DNA of 64,000 nt from Tabrizicola soli (lineage in GTDB: Bacteria; Pseudomonadota; Alphaproteobacteria; Rhodobacterales; Rhodobacteraceae), in the NCBI RefSeq assembly GCF_015999335.1, contig NZ_JAEACP010000018.1, positions 14,200 to 78,199 of the forward strand, given 5' to 3'. The notes under the pieces were generated by a model. It had not been told where the DNA came from. It saw only the letters and a list, made by a program, of their open reading frames with translations, and did not search any database. Position numbers and translations under genes: made by a program. Positions 41,640 through 49,961 of this stretch are shown here, piece by piece (positions within the stretch are counted from its first letter, which is position 1; the number at the start of each line of letters is the position of its first letter).

Positions 41640-41668
41640 GGCGCCCGACCGGGATGCGGTCAGGCGCC
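41640..41668 (-). terminator. Candidate terminator of the DUF6455 gene
   Basis: Minus strand GGCGCCTGACC-GCATCCC-GGTCGGGCGCC, an 11-base stem with one mismatch, followed by GCCCTTTCCCC. The remaining bases of the 41585-41720 gap show nothing else. Confidence 0.4.
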
Positions 41669-41720
41669 GCAGGTCATGCGCGGGGCCAAGGGAAGAAGCC
41701 CGGGAAAACGCGCAAGGAAT

Positions 41721-41972
41721 TCACGAGACGAGGGCCTCGATCCGGGCCTTGTTCGGGCAGAAGCCGGGCATCGAGCTCGCACTCGCCGAACGCGCCAGCC
41801 AGGCCTCGCAATCGGCGCTCCGGCGGCAGGCGGCGCAGCGGGTGACCAGATCCTCCAGCTCGTCGCGCTGCAGCCAGCCCTCGACCACCGCGCGCGGCAG
41901 GTTCACGCCCGAGATGCGCGCCATTCCCCTTGTCAGCCACCAGGCTTTCGGTGCTTCCGGATACCCGATCAT
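41721..41972 (-). CDS. DUF6455 family small protein
   Basis: 83 residues from the ATG at 41972, chosen because GAGGGG lies six bases before it; an ATG at 41993 would overlap that site. The sequence is helical with three Cys in a conserved array (RCAACRRSADCEAWL) and a fourth in PGFCPNKARIEAL. The cysteines suggest a small metal or iron-sulfur binding site, not proven. The upstream FNR-type box (42024-42037) points to low-oxygen expression. Function unknown. Confidence 0.75.
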   Translation of the reverse strand: MIGYPEAPKAWWLTRGMARISGVNLPRAVVEGWLQRDELEDLVTRCAACRRSADCEAWLARSASASSMPGFCPNKARIEALVS

Positions 41973-42023
41973 CCTCGACCCCTCCATCTGCAATCAGGAT
42001 GCGCCGGTATGACCTTCCCTGCC

Positions 42024-42037
42024 TTGACGCAGATCAA
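42024..42037 (-). promoter_or_regulatory. Candidate FnrL/FNR box
   Basis: Minus strand TTGAT-CTGC-GTCAA, nine of ten matches to TTGAT-N4-ATCAA. It is 52 bases upstream of the DUF6455 ATG and overlaps the 3' end of the M48 peptidase gene. Confidence 0.6.
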
Positions 42038-42744
42038 GTGCCGCGCAACCGGCGCACCGTCGCCAGCACCATCGCCTTGCGCTCGGCATTCGGCGGATGC
42101 GAGCCGAGGAAGCGGTCGCCGGGATCGGGCAGCCGGTCGAAGAAGCCGGTGCCGCGCAGCGGATCGTAGCCGGCGAGAAGGGCGATCTCGGCCCCCATCG
42201 CATCGGCCTCCAGCTCGAAATCCCTGGAGTAGCCCCGCGCCGCGACCTCGGCCCCCATATCCTGCGCCGCCCGCACCTCGTCCGGCGTCAGCCCGCTGGC
42301 CTGGGCCAGCACCCCGGCCAAGAGCGCGCCGGACAGCGCCTGGTCCTTGCGGCGCGGGATATGGCCCGCGATGTGATGCGCCGCCTCGTGGCCCAGGACG
42401 AAGGCCAGCTCGTCGGCGTTGCGCGCATCGCCGATCAGCGCCAGCGTGAAGCCGATCACCGGCCGGCCGTAGCTGTCCAGCGTCTGGAAGGCATTTGGCG
42501 GCTGGCCCGGCCGGTCGTCCACCACGATGCGGAAGTCGCAATTCCCCGCCACGCCGCGCGCCCGGCACTGCGCCTCGGCCACCGGCTCGACCCGGGCCAC
42601 CACCGTGAGGAAGCTCCTTGCCGCATCCTCGGCGGCAAGACGCGGGGCAGGGGGCTCGGCCATCGGGACGGCGGGGGGCGGGGAATAGGCCGGCACGCAG
42701 CCGCCCAGCGAAACCAGCAGGGCGGCGATCAGGGGCAGGCGCAT
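42034..42744 (-). CDS. M48-family metalloprotease lipoprotein
   Basis: 236 residues from the ATG at 42744. Lipobox SLGGC (Cys about 16). The zinc site is ELAFVLGHEAAHHIAGHIPRR (HExxH, about residues 118-122), and the third ligand Glu is in FELEADAMGAEIALLAGYDP. The end HPPNAERKAMVL is typical of M48 (BepA/YcaL/YggG-like) periplasmic proteases that handle misfolded outer-membrane proteins. It ends 61 bases before the DUF6455 gene starts and carries that gene's FNR box in its last codons. Confidence 0.88.
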   Translation of the reverse strand: MRLPLIAALLVSLGGCVPAYSPPPAVPMAEPPAPRLAAEDAARSFLTVVARVEPVAEAQCRARGVAGNCDFRIVVDDRPGQPPNAFQTLDSYGRPVIGFTLALIGDARNADELAFVLGHEAAHHIAGHIPRRKDQALSGALLAGVLAQASGLTPDEVRAAQDMGAEVAARGYSRDFELEADAMGAEIALLAGYDPLRGTGFFDRLPDPGDRFLGSHPPNAERKAMVLATVRRLRGT

Positions 42745-42859
42745 CGGAAAACCTCGGTCGGGGACGGCGGCAGGGTAGCAAATCGCCCGGCGGGGGAAAG
42801 CCCGCCTCACGCAGCTGTCATGCCTTGCCGGGCGCGGCCCATGGCGCTAGCCTTCCCCC

Positions 42860-43102
42860 ATGTTCACCATCGAGCACGAATTCGACGCCACCGTGATCAC
42901 CCTCGTCGACGACGGCGAGGAATTGCCGCTGATCGAGGATGTGACGATCGCCGCCTTCGAGGATTGCGTGACCCTGGAACAGCTCGATCCCCGCACCGAG
43001 GAGGTGTCGCGGATCACCCTGTCGCTCAGCCAGGTCCGCGACCTCGCCGCTGCGCTGAACCTGCCCGAGGGCAGCTACCGGCTGGAACGCAAGCCGGACT
43101 AG
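42860..43102 (+). CDS. Conserved hypothetical protein, 80 residues
   Basis: 80 residues, acidic (MFTIEHEFDATVITLVDDGEE...), predicted beta-rich first half with a helical second half (LSQVRDLAAALNLPEGSYRLE). No Cys, signal peptide or membrane segment. I do not recognise the family, though codon use is like its neighbours. The ending resembles small cytosolic proteins found beside DUF167 genes; here it converges with and overlaps the DUF167 gene by four bases. Confidence 0.6.
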   Translation: MFTIEHEFDATVITLVDDGEELPLIEDVTIAAFEDCVTLEQLDPRTEEVSRITLSLSQVRDLAAALNLPEGSYRLERKPD

Positions 43103-43347
43103 TCCAGCCGGAACAGCTTGTCCCGCGCCGTGGCCCCCCGCAGCAGCGTCAGCCGCGACTTGGCCACGCCAAGGGCCCGCGCCAGCGCCACCCGGGCGGC
43201 CTCGGTCGCGCGGCCGGCCTCGGGCACCTCGGTCACGGCGATGCGGATGACCCCGCCGGCCAGCTCCAGCCCGGCGCGGCGGGCGTTCGGGGTGACGCGG
43301 ACGGCGAAGGTCGCGCCGGGCAGGGCGAGGTGCGAGAGGTCGGACAT
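43099..43347 (-). CDS. DUF167 (YggU-like) protein
   Basis: 82 residues from the ATG at 43347. The family pattern is present: FAVRVTPNARRAGLEL, then IRIAVTEVPEAGRATEAARVALARALGVAKSRLTLLRGATARDK. DUF167 proteins are small alpha/beta proteins without an agreed function; the fold is compatible with RNA binding. Usual family length. The much longer open frame extending to 45045 is antisense to the next two genes and is not coding. Confidence 0.85.
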   Translation of the reverse strand: MSDLSHLALPGATFAVRVTPNARRAGLELAGGVIRIAVTEVPEAGRATEAARVALARALGVAKSRLTLLRGATARDKLFRLD

Positions 43348-43384
43348 GCGGGAGTGGTGGCCCGGGCACTCCGCCGGGGCAAGG

Positions 43385-43429
43385 GCAAAAGTTTTCGAAA
43401 AATTTTGCAAAATCCTTCGAAGGATTTTG
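43385..43429. repeat. Twin AT-rich palindromes (copy 1)
   Basis: GCAAAAGTTTTCG with an imperfect complement, then CAAAATCCTTC and its exact complement (22 bases, 43408-43429). The same pair occurs in reverse orientation at 51801-51844. It stands out as AT-rich DNA in a GC-rich region, between divergent DUF167 and deacetylase genes. Confidence 0.75.
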
Positions 43430-43506
43430 GCCCCCGGCCGCCCCCGCGCGTCCCTCTGGCCAGCGGCGCGCCCGCCACATAGGCTGCCCGCAAAGGGAGA
43501 CACGCC

Positions 43507-44610
43507 ATGACCACCGCCTTCTTCACCGACGAACGCTGCTTCTGGCACGGCGGCGGCAACTATGCCTTCACCCTTCCGGTCGGGGGCTTGGTGCAGCCCC
43601 TGGCCGGGGGCCTGCCCGAGAACCCCGAGACCAAACGCCGCCTGCGGAACCTGGTCGAGGTCACCGGCCTTGCCCGCCACCTCGCGGTCCAAAGCGCCGA
43701 TCCCGCGACCGAAGCCGACCTCCGCCGCGTCCATCCCGAAAGCTATCTCTCGGCCTTCAGGGCGCTCTCCGACGCGGGCGGGGGCGAGCTTGGCCTGCGC
43801 ACCCCCTTCGGCAAGGGCGGCTACGAGATCGCGGCGCTTTCGGCCGGCCTTGCGACCGCTGCCCTGCGCGCCGTCCTCACCGGCGCGGCCGCCAATGCCT
43901 ATGCGCTGTCCCGCCCGCCGGGGCATCATTGCACCACGGATTTCCCCAATGGTTTCTGCCTGCTGAACAACATCGCCGTGGCGATCCGGGCGGCCCAGGC
44001 CGAAGGTCTTGCGCGCCGGGTCGCCGTGGTGGACTGGGACGTCCATCACGGCAACGGGACCGAGGCGATCTTCTGGGACGACCCGGATGTGCTGACGATC
44101 AGCCTGCACCAGGAGCACAACTATCCGCTCGATACCGGCGGGGTCGAGGCGCAGGGCGGCCCGAACGCCCCCGGCGCCAACCTCAACCTGCCGCTGCCGC
44201 CCGGTTGCGGCCACCAGGCCTATCTGCACGCGATGGAGCGGGTGGTCCTGCCCGCCCTGCACCGCTTCCGCCCCGACGCGATCGTGGTCGCCTGCGGCTA
44301 TGACGCCTCGGCCGTCGATCCCCTGGGCCGGATGCTCTGCACCGCCGGGACCTTCCGCCTGATGACCCGCCAGCTGATGCGGGCGGCCGACGCGCTCTGC
44401 GATGGCCGCCTCGTCCTGGTGCACGAGGGCGGCTATTCCGAGGTCCATGTCCCCTTCTGCGGCCATGCCGTGCTGGAGGAACTGTCCGCCGCACCCGTCA
44501 GCGCCCCCGATCCCCTGGCCCCGACGCTGGAGAAACGCCAGCCCGACGCCCGCTTCGACGCCTTCGCCCGCGGCTGGATCGAGGGGGCCGCCCGCGCGCT
44601 GGGGTTCTGA
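43507..44610 (+). CDS. Histone deacetylase-family / acetylpolyamine amidohydrolase-like enzyme
   Basis: 367 residues. Class II-type deacetylase active site complete: SRPPGHHCTTDFPNGFCLLNN (His dyad, about residues 139-143), VVDWDVHHGNGTEAIF (zinc Asp and His, about 176-186), ACGYDASAVDPLGRM (zinc Asp, about 262) and HEGGYSEVHVPFCG (transition-state region; Tyr). The N-terminal FFTDERCFWHGGGNYAFTLP is typical of bacterial proteins close to HDAC6-like and dimethylsulfoniopropionate-niche deacetylases. The substrate may be acetylated polyamine, protein lysine or a small amide. Confidence 0.88.
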   Translation: MTTAFFTDERCFWHGGGNYAFTLPVGGLVQPLAGGLPENPETKRRLRNLVEVTGLARHLAVQSADPATEADLRRVHPESYLSAFRALSDAGGGELGLRTPFGKGGYEIAALSAGLATAALRAVLTGAAANAYALSRPPGHHCTTDFPNGFCLLNNIAVAIRAAQAEGLARRVAVVDWDVHHGNGTEAIFWDDPDVLTISLHQEHNYPLDTGGVEAQGGPNAPGANLNLPLPPGCGHQAYLHAMERVVLPALHRFRPDAIVVACGYDASAVDPLGRMLCTAGTFRLMTRQLMRAADALCDGRLVLVHEGGYSEVHVPFCGHAVLEELSAAPVSAPDPLAPTLEKRQPDARFDAFARGWIEGAARALGF

Positions 44611-44709
44611 CGCTCTCGGCCATTTGATGCCACGCGCCCGGCGGCTGCTTGGCAATCCGGCGCGGCGGGGCCTATTCTGGAGCAAAGCAAGAAAATCCGG
44701 AGGGCGGGC

Positions 44710-46701
44710 ATGCGCTGGATCATCCGTGTCGGACTGGGACTGGCGGTTCTGGTCCTTCTGGCGCTGGGCCTCACGGCCATGGTGCCGTCCGAGCGCGTGG
44801 CCGCCGCCGCCGGCGCGCAATTCGAAAGCCTGACCGGGCGCAAGCTGGTGCTGCAGGGCGAGGTCCGGCCGCGCTTCTGGCCCAATCTCGGCGTCACCAC
44901 CGGCCCGGTCAGCATCGCCAACGCCGACTGGGCACAGGGCGAGGCACCGCTCTTCACCGCCGAAAGCCTGTCGATCGACGTCAATTTCGGCGCCCTCTTC
45001 GGCGGCGAGGTCCACATCCTCGGCCTCTCCGCCGACCGGCCGCAACTGAACCTGGAACGCAGCCCCGAGGGCCGGGCGAACTGGGTGTTCCAGGCGCAGG
45101 GCGACGGCACCGTCCCCGCCGCCGCCCCCGCCTTCACCCTGGACGAGGGCCGGATCACCGGCGGCAGCATCCGCTTCGACGACCGGCAGTCGGGCCGGGT
45201 GATCGCGCTGGATGCCGTCGAGGGACGGCTCTCGATCCCCGAGGTCTCGGGGCCCTTCACCCTGTCCGCGACCGGGCTTTCCGGCGGGCAGAAGGTGGCG
45301 CTCGACCTTTCCGGCGGGGTGTTCTCGACCTTCGCCATGGGGCGCGTGGTGCCGCTCCGGCTGGCCCTCGCGGCCGGCGGCTCGCGGCTCGACTTCGACG
45401 GGCGCGGCGGGATCGCCCCCCTGGTCGCCGAAGGCGCGCTGCGGGCAAACCTCGCCGATCTGCCGGCGCTGGGCGGGCTTCTGGGCACCGCGCTTGCCGC
45501 CCCCGCGCCCGGCCTCGGGCAGAAGGCGCTGACCGTCGCGGGCAAGCTCACGCTGGACGGCACCGGCACCGCCTTCCTGCGCGGGGCCGAGATCCTGGCC
45601 GATGACAATCGCCTGACCGGCGACCTCGACCTGCGCCCCGGCGAGGCGCGGCCCAAGCTCTCGGCCGAACTGGCCGCCGCCCCGATCCGCATCGTCCCCG
45701 GGGGCGGCATGGGCGATGGCGACGCGGGCGGGATGCAGGCCGCCGGCTGGCCCGAGGCCGAGATCGACGTCGGCGCCCTGGCCGCGATGGATGCCGAGAT
45801 CGCGCTTTCCGCGCCCTCGATCGACCTCGGCGTCCTGACCCTCGGCGCGACCCGCGCGGTGATCACCGTCGAGCGGGCGCGGGCGGTGTTCGACATCCGG
45901 CAGATGGAGGCCTATGGCGGCTCGGTCACCGGCGACTTCGTGGTCAACGGCCGCGGCGGCCTCTCGGTCGGCGGCAGGCTGGCCCTGGCCGGGATCCAGA
46001 CCCAGCCGCTCCTGTCCGACCTCGCGGGCTATGACCGCCTGCTCTCGACCGGCAATCTGGAGCTGAAATTCCTCGGCGTCGGCAATTCCATCGCCGCGAT
46101 CATGGCCAGCCTCGAAGGCGAGGGCGCGCTGGAACTGGGCAAGGGCGAGCTTCGCGGCCTCGACATCGGCGGCATGCTGCGCACACTGGACACGGGCTAT
46201 GTCGGCGAGGGGCAGAAGACGATCTTCGACGGCCTGGCCGGGACCTTCACCATGGCCGAAGGCGTGCTGACCAACCGCGACCTGAAACTGGTCGCCCCCT
46301 ATCTCACCGCCTCGGGCGCGGGCGAGATCGGCCTTGGCGCCCGCACCCTCGACTACCGCATCCGCCCGACCGCGCTCGCGGCCGAGGACGGGACCGGCGG
46401 CGTGATGGTGCCGCTTCTGATCACCGGCCCCTGGGCCGCGCCCCGCTTCCGGCTGGATCTGGAAAGCATCGCCCGCGAGAAGATGGAGGCCGAGGCCAAA
46501 GCCGCCGCGGAACGCGCGGCCGAAGCGGCAAAGGCGGCCGAAGCGGCGGCGAAGGCGGAACTCGAACAGCGCCTGAAGGACGAGCTCGGCGTCGAGGTCG
46601 CCCCGGAGGAGAGCACCGGCGATGCCGCGATCCGCGGCGCGACCGAGGCGCTGGAAGACCAGGCCCGCAAGGCGCTGGAGGAGATCCTGCGCGGCGAGTA
46701 G
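44710..46701 (+). CDS. AsmA-family envelope protein
   Basis: 663 residues, GGAGGGCGGGC before the ATG. One N-terminal transmembrane helix (about 7-25) followed by a long periplasmic region. AsmA features: PSERVAAAAGAQFESLTGRKLVLQGEVRPRFWPNLGVTTGPVSIANADWA at the start and the AsmA_2 domain near the end (GDFVVNGRGGLSVGGRLAL; LKFLGVGNSIAAIMASLEGEGALELGKGELRG; DYRIRPTAL). A Glu/Ala/Lys coiled-coil tail closes it (REKMEAEAKAAAERAAEAAK). Such proteins form hydrophobic grooves thought to carry phospholipids across the periplasm. Confidence 0.88.
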   Translation: MRWIIRVGLGLAVLVLLALGLTAMVPSERVAAAAGAQFESLTGRKLVLQGEVRPRFWPNLGVTTGPVSIANADWAQGEAPLFTAESLSIDVNFGALFGGEVHILGLSADRPQLNLERSPEGRANWVFQAQGDGTVPAAAPAFTLDEGRITGGSIRFDDRQSGRVIALDAVEGRLSIPEVSGPFTLSATGLSGGQKVALDLSGGVFSTFAMGRVVPLRLALAAGGSRLDFDGRGGIAPLVAEGALRANLADLPALGGLLGTALAAPAPGLGQKALTVAGKLTLDGTGTAFLRGAEILADDNRLTGDLDLRPGEARPKLSAELAAAPIRIVPGGGMGDGDAGGMQAAGWPEAEIDVGALAAMDAEIALSAPSIDLGVLTLGATRAVITVERARAVFDIRQMEAYGGSVTGDFVVNGRGGLSVGGRLALAGIQTQPLLSDLAGYDRLLSTGNLELKFLGVGNSIAAIMASLEGEGALELGKGELRGLDIGGMLRTLDTGYVGEGQKTIFDGLAGTFTMAEGVLTNRDLKLVAPYLTASGAGEIGLGARTLDYRIRPTALAAEDGTGGVMVPLLITGPWAAPRFRLDLESIAREKMEAEAKAAAERAAEAAKAAEAAAKAELEQRLKDELGVEVAPEESTGDAAIRGATEALEDQARKALEEILRGE

Positions 46702-46705
46702 GGCC

Positions 46706-47326
46706 TCAGCGCCGCCGGTCGCGCCGGGCGCTCATCGGCTGGAAGGCCACGCCGACATGGGCCTCGCAATAGGGCTTGCCGGGCAGGCTGGGCAGGCCGC
46801 AGAACCAGAAGTCGTCCGTCGCCGGATCGCCGATCGGCCATTTGCAGGTCCGCTCGGTCAGTTCCATCAGCGTCAGCTTCCGCGCCCGCTTCTCGACCTC
46901 GCGCACCGAGGCCAGCGCCTCGGGGCTGATCTCGTTCAGGCTCGGCTGCGGCGGCAGCGGCTGGCCGGCCGGGACGATGGCCTTGCGGACCGGCAGCGGC
47001 GTGACATTCGACACCGGCGCGGCCGCGGCGGCTGCCGGGGCGGCGGGCGAAGCCGGGGCCGGGCGCGGAGCCTCGGCACGGGGGGCGGCGGGCTCGGGCC
47101 GCGCCACGGGGTCCGGCCGGGGGGCGGCCGCGGCCGGGGCGGGGGTGGCCTGCGCCTCCTCTTCCTCCTCCTTGCCGCCGACGCGGTTCGACAGGCCCAG
47201 CCGGTGCACCTTGCCGATGACCGCGTTGCGGGTCACGCCGCCAAGCTCCTTGGCGATCTGGCTGGCCGACTGGCCCTCGCCCCACATGCGCTTGAGCGTC
47301 TCGACGCGCTCGTCGGTCCAGGACAT
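46706..47326 (-). CDS. gcrA: Cell-cycle regulator GcrA
   Basis: 206 residues. The N-terminal helix-turn-helix (MSWTDERVETLKRMWGEGQ; SASQIAKELGGVTRNAVIGKVHRLGLSNR, residues 20-48) and the C-terminal sigma-70-binding end (CKWPIGDPATDDFWFCGLPSLPGKPYCEAHVGVAF) are both diagnostic of GcrA, with an Ala/Pro-rich linker between. GcrA acts with RNA polymerase sigma-70 at CcrM-methylated GANTC promoters in alphaproteobacteria. It ends four bases from the asmA stop and diverges from argD. Confidence 0.93.
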   Translation of the reverse strand: MSWTDERVETLKRMWGEGQSASQIAKELGGVTRNAVIGKVHRLGLSNRVGGKEEEEEAQATPAPAAAAPRPDPVARPEPAAPRAEAPRPAPASPAAPAAAAAAPVSNVTPLPVRKAIVPAGQPLPPQPSLNEISPEALASVREVEKRARKLTLMELTERTCKWPIGDPATDDFWFCGLPSLPGKPYCEAHVGVAFQPMSARRDRRR

Positions 47327-47488
47327 CTTGCTCTCCGGCTGGTCATTGACCGGCCCATACTATCCGCGCCGGGGCAGGGGCCGCAAGGGCGGCTGAACCC
47401 GGACGCCGCCGGGGAAAGACGCCCCTCCCGGCCGGGGCCCGGTGAAATTCCGCTTTACCGCGCCGATCCGCCCCGCTATGCCAGCGCC

Positions 47489-47542
47489 ATGACCGCCTGG
47501 ACCCGATACGCTGCCACCCTGCGCCGACGCAACCGCGTCTGA
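47489..47542 (+). CDS. Possible Arg-rich leader peptide upstream of argDF
   Basis: A 17-codon frame, MTAWTRYAATLRRRNRV, ending 114 bases before argD. Five of 17 codons are Arg, four in the last six, and two are CGA, which is infrequent in this GC-rich DNA. An Arg-rich peptide in front of arginine biosynthesis genes is what ribosome-mediated attenuation would require. Against this, there is no obvious Shine-Dalgarno and no U-rich terminator downstream. A hairpin GCGCCG-ATCC-CGGCGC lies at 47569-47584, and the CGCCG of the Arg run could compete for the same partner. Confidence 0.35.
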   Translation: MTAWTRYAATLRRRNRV

Positions 47543-47656
47543 CGCCGCGCAGCCTTCCGCCGTCATCCGCGCCGATCCCGGCGCACTCCTTCCCTCCGTT
47601 GACTCGGCCCCTGCCCTCGGGCACCCATTGGCCATATCCGTTCAAGGACCCCTGCC

Positions 47657-48835
47657 ATGATCCCACCCGTCCTGCCGACCTACAACCGCGCGCCCCTCGC
47701 CTTCGTGAAGGGCGAGGGCAGCTGGCTGACCGCCGAGGACGGGCGGCGATACCTCGACCTCGGCTCCGGGATCGCGGTGAACGCGCTCGGCCACGCCCAT
47801 CCCGCACTGGTCCAGACCCTGACGGACCAGGCGCAAAAGCTCTGGCATGTGTCCAACGTCTACACGATCCCGGAACAGGAACGGCTGGCGCAACTCCTGA
47901 CCGGGAACAGCTTCGCCGACACCGTCTTCTTCACCAACTCCGGCACCGAGGCGGCCGAGCTCGCGATCAAGATGGCCCGCAAGTTCCATCACGACGCCGG
48001 CCACCCCGAGCGCACCGGGATCGTCGCCTTCGAGGGCGCCTTCCACGGCCGCTCCACCGGCGCCATCGCGGCCGCCGGGTCCGAGAAGATGGTCAAGGGC
48101 TTCGGCCCGCTGATGCCCGGCTTCGTGCATTTGAAATGGGGCGACAGCGAAGGGGCCCGCGCGGCGATCACCAACGACACCTGCGCCGTGATCATCGAGC
48201 CGATCCAGGGCGAGGGCGGCATCCGTGTCGTCCCCGACGCCGAGCTGAAGCTTCTGCGCGAGCTCTGCGACGAGACCGGCACGCTCCTGATCTTCGACGA
48301 GGTGCAATGCGGCATGGGCCGCACCGGGCGGCTCTTCGCGCATGAATGGGCGGGCGTGACCCCCGACATCATGATGGTCGCCAAGGGCATCGGCGGCGGC
48401 TTCCCCCTGGGCGCGGTGCTCGCCACCGAACGCGCCGCCTCCGGCATGACGGCGGGCACCCACGGCTCCACCTACGGCGGCAACCCGCTCGGCTGCGCGG
48501 TGGGCGCCAGGGTCGTCGAACTGATCGCCGACCCCGCCTTCCTGGCCGAGGTCGCCCGCAAGGGTGCCCTGATGCGCCAGGGCCTGGAGAGCCTGGTCGC
48601 GCGCCACCCGGCGGTCTTCGACTCCGTCCGGGGCGAGGGGCTGATGCTCGGCCTGAAATGCAAGCCCGCTCCCGCCGACGTGGTGAAGGCCGGCTACGAG
48701 GCCGGCGTCCTCACCGTCGCCGCCGCCGACAACGTGCTGCGCCTCCTGCCCGCGCTCAACATCCCCGACGCCGACATCGCCGAGGCGCTTGCCCGCCTCG
48801 ACCAGGCCGCCGTCCGACTCGAAACCGCCCAGTGA
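47657..48835 (+). CDS. argD: Acetylornithine aminotransferase
   Basis: 392 residues. Class III PLP aminotransferase: GSGIAVNALGHAHPALV (about 36), the cofactor phosphate site FFTNSGTEAAELAIKMARK (about 95-113), IVAFEGAFHGRSTGA, Asp of DEVQCGMGRTG (about 216) and the Schiff-base Lys in MMVAKGIGGGFPLGA (about 243). Makes N-acetylornithine in arginine synthesis and may also serve lysine synthesis. argF follows after 77 bases that contain a repeat hairpin. Confidence 0.93.
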   Translation: MIPPVLPTYNRAPLAFVKGEGSWLTAEDGRRYLDLGSGIAVNALGHAHPALVQTLTDQAQKLWHVSNVYTIPEQERLAQLLTGNSFADTVFFTNSGTEAAELAIKMARKFHHDAGHPERTGIVAFEGAFHGRSTGAIAAAGSEKMVKGFGPLMPGFVHLKWGDSEGARAAITNDTCAVIIEPIQGEGGIRVVPDAELKLLRELCDETGTLLIFDEVQCGMGRTGRLFAHEWAGVTPDIMMVAKGIGGGFPLGAVLATERAASGMTAGTHGSTYGGNPLGCAVGARVVELIADPAFLAEVARKGALMRQGLESLVARHPAVFDSVRGEGLMLGLKCKPAPADVVKAGYEAGVLTVAAADNVLRLLPALNIPDADIAEALARLDQAAVRLETAQ

Positions 48836-48842
48836 TCTTCCT

Positions 48843-48886
48843 CTTGGTGCAAATACTCCACGGGGGTCCGGGGGTGTGAAACCCCC
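48843..48886. repeat. GCAAATATCC-type repeat, copy B
   Basis: TTGGTGCAAATACTCCACGG then GGGTCCGGGGGTGTGAAA and CCCCCGG, which folds as a hairpin. Closely similar to the element at 8485-8547, which lies in the opposite orientation. Here it sits between argD and argF. Confidence 0.65.
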
Positions 48887-48912
48887 GGCCGCCGCCAGCA
48901 AAGCGAAACGCC

Positions 48913-49839
48913 ATGAACCACTTCCTCGACATCCACAAGACCAGCCCGGCCGACCTGCGGGTCATGATCGACAACGCCCAGGCGATGAAGACCGCCCGCA
49001 ACGGCCGCCCCAAGGGCTCGCCCGACGACGAGACGCCGCTTCAGGGCCGCATGGTCGCGCTGATCTTCGAGAAACCCTCGACCCGCACCCGCGTCAGCTT
49101 CGACGTAGGCGTGCGGCAGATGGGCGGCGAGACCATGGTGCTCTCCGGCAAGGAAATGCAGCTCGGCCACGGCGAGACCATCGCCGACACCGCCCGGGTG
49201 CTCTCGCGCTACGTCGACCTGATCATGATCCGCACCTTCGAGGAAGCGACCCTCCTCGAGATGGCCGAGCACGCCACCGTCCCGGTGATCAACGGCCTGA
49301 CCAACCGCACCCATCCCTGCCAGATCATGGCCGACGTGATGACATACGAGGAGCACCGCGGCCCGATCCGGGGCAAGAAGGTGGTCTGGTGCGGCGACGG
49401 CAACAACGTCGCGGCCTCCTTCCTGCACGCCGCCGGGCAGTTCGGCTTCGACTTCACCTTCACCGGCCCCGAGACGCTGGACCCCGAGGACAAGTTCGTC
49501 GCCTTCGCCCGCGAGAAGGGCTCGAAGGTCACCATCCAGCGCGACCCCTTCACCGCCGTCGAGGGCGCGGACCTGGTGGTGACCGACACCTGGGTCTCGA
49601 TGCACGACCCGGAATCGGCCAAGGAACGCCGGCACAACCAGCTGCGCCCCTACCAGGTGAACGAGCAGCTGATGAGCCGGGCCAGGCCCGATGCCCTCTT
49701 CATGCATTGCCTGCCCGCGCATCGCAACGACGAGGCGACCAGCGCGGTGATGGACGGGCCGCATTCGGTGATCTTCGACGAGGCCGAGAACCGCCTGCAC
49801 GCCCAGAAGGCCGTCATGCGCTGGTGCCTCGGCCTCTAG
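48913..49839 (+). CDS. argF: Ornithine carbamoyltransferase
   Basis: 308 residues. Carbamoyl-phosphate site [15 protein letters not shown] (residues 53-67), HPCQ (about 135), [16 protein letters not shown], and the ornithine site [13 protein letters not shown] (about 263-275) are all intact. It converts ornithine and carbamoyl phosphate to citrulline in the cytoplasm. Downstream lie two palindromes (49846-49891). argD-argF adjacency is usual in alphaproteobacteria. Confidence 0.95.
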   Translation: MNHFLDIHKTSPADLRVMIDNAQAMKTARNGRPKGSPDDETPLQGRMVALIFEKPSTRTRVSFDVGVRQMGGETMVLSGKEMQLGHGETIADTARVLSRYVDLIMIRTFEEATLLEMAEHATVPVINGLTNRTHPCQIMADVMTYEEHRGPIRGKKVVWCGDGNNVAASFLHAAGQFGFDFTFTGPETLDPEDKFVAFAREKGSKVTIQRDPFTAVEGADLVVTDTWVSMHDPESAKERRHNQLRPYQVNEQLMSRARPDALFMHCLPAHRNDEATSAVMDGPHSVIFDEAENRLHAQKAVMRWCLGL

Positions 49840-49845
49840 GGCCAG

Positions 49846-49891
49846 CGATTTCCGAACGGAAATCGGCCCGGAATTCGACTTCGAATTCCGG
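49846..49891. terminator. Twin palindromes after argF
   Basis: CGATTTCCG-AA-CGGAAATCG (49846-49865) followed at once by CCGGAATTCGA-CT-TCGAATTCCGG (49868-49891). Both are perfect stems. Same design as the twin palindromes at 43385 and 51801. Likely 3'-end or terminator structure of the arg operon. Confidence 0.6.
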
Positions 49892-49961
49892 CGCCCGGCC
49901 CAAGGCGGCGGCTTGACAAGGCGGGCGTGGCACCGGACCCTTTCCGGCAAAGGAGGCCCCC

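Noticed and set aside
43099-45045. 648-codon minus frame
   Set aside because: Only the last 82 codons (DUF167) are real; the rest is antisense to the deacetylase and asmA genes.
47569-47600. Classical transcription attenuator after the Arg-rich leader
   Set aside because: The hairpin is followed by ACTCCTTCCCTCC, not a U tract, so intrinsic termination is not supported; only the leader idea is kept as a finding.
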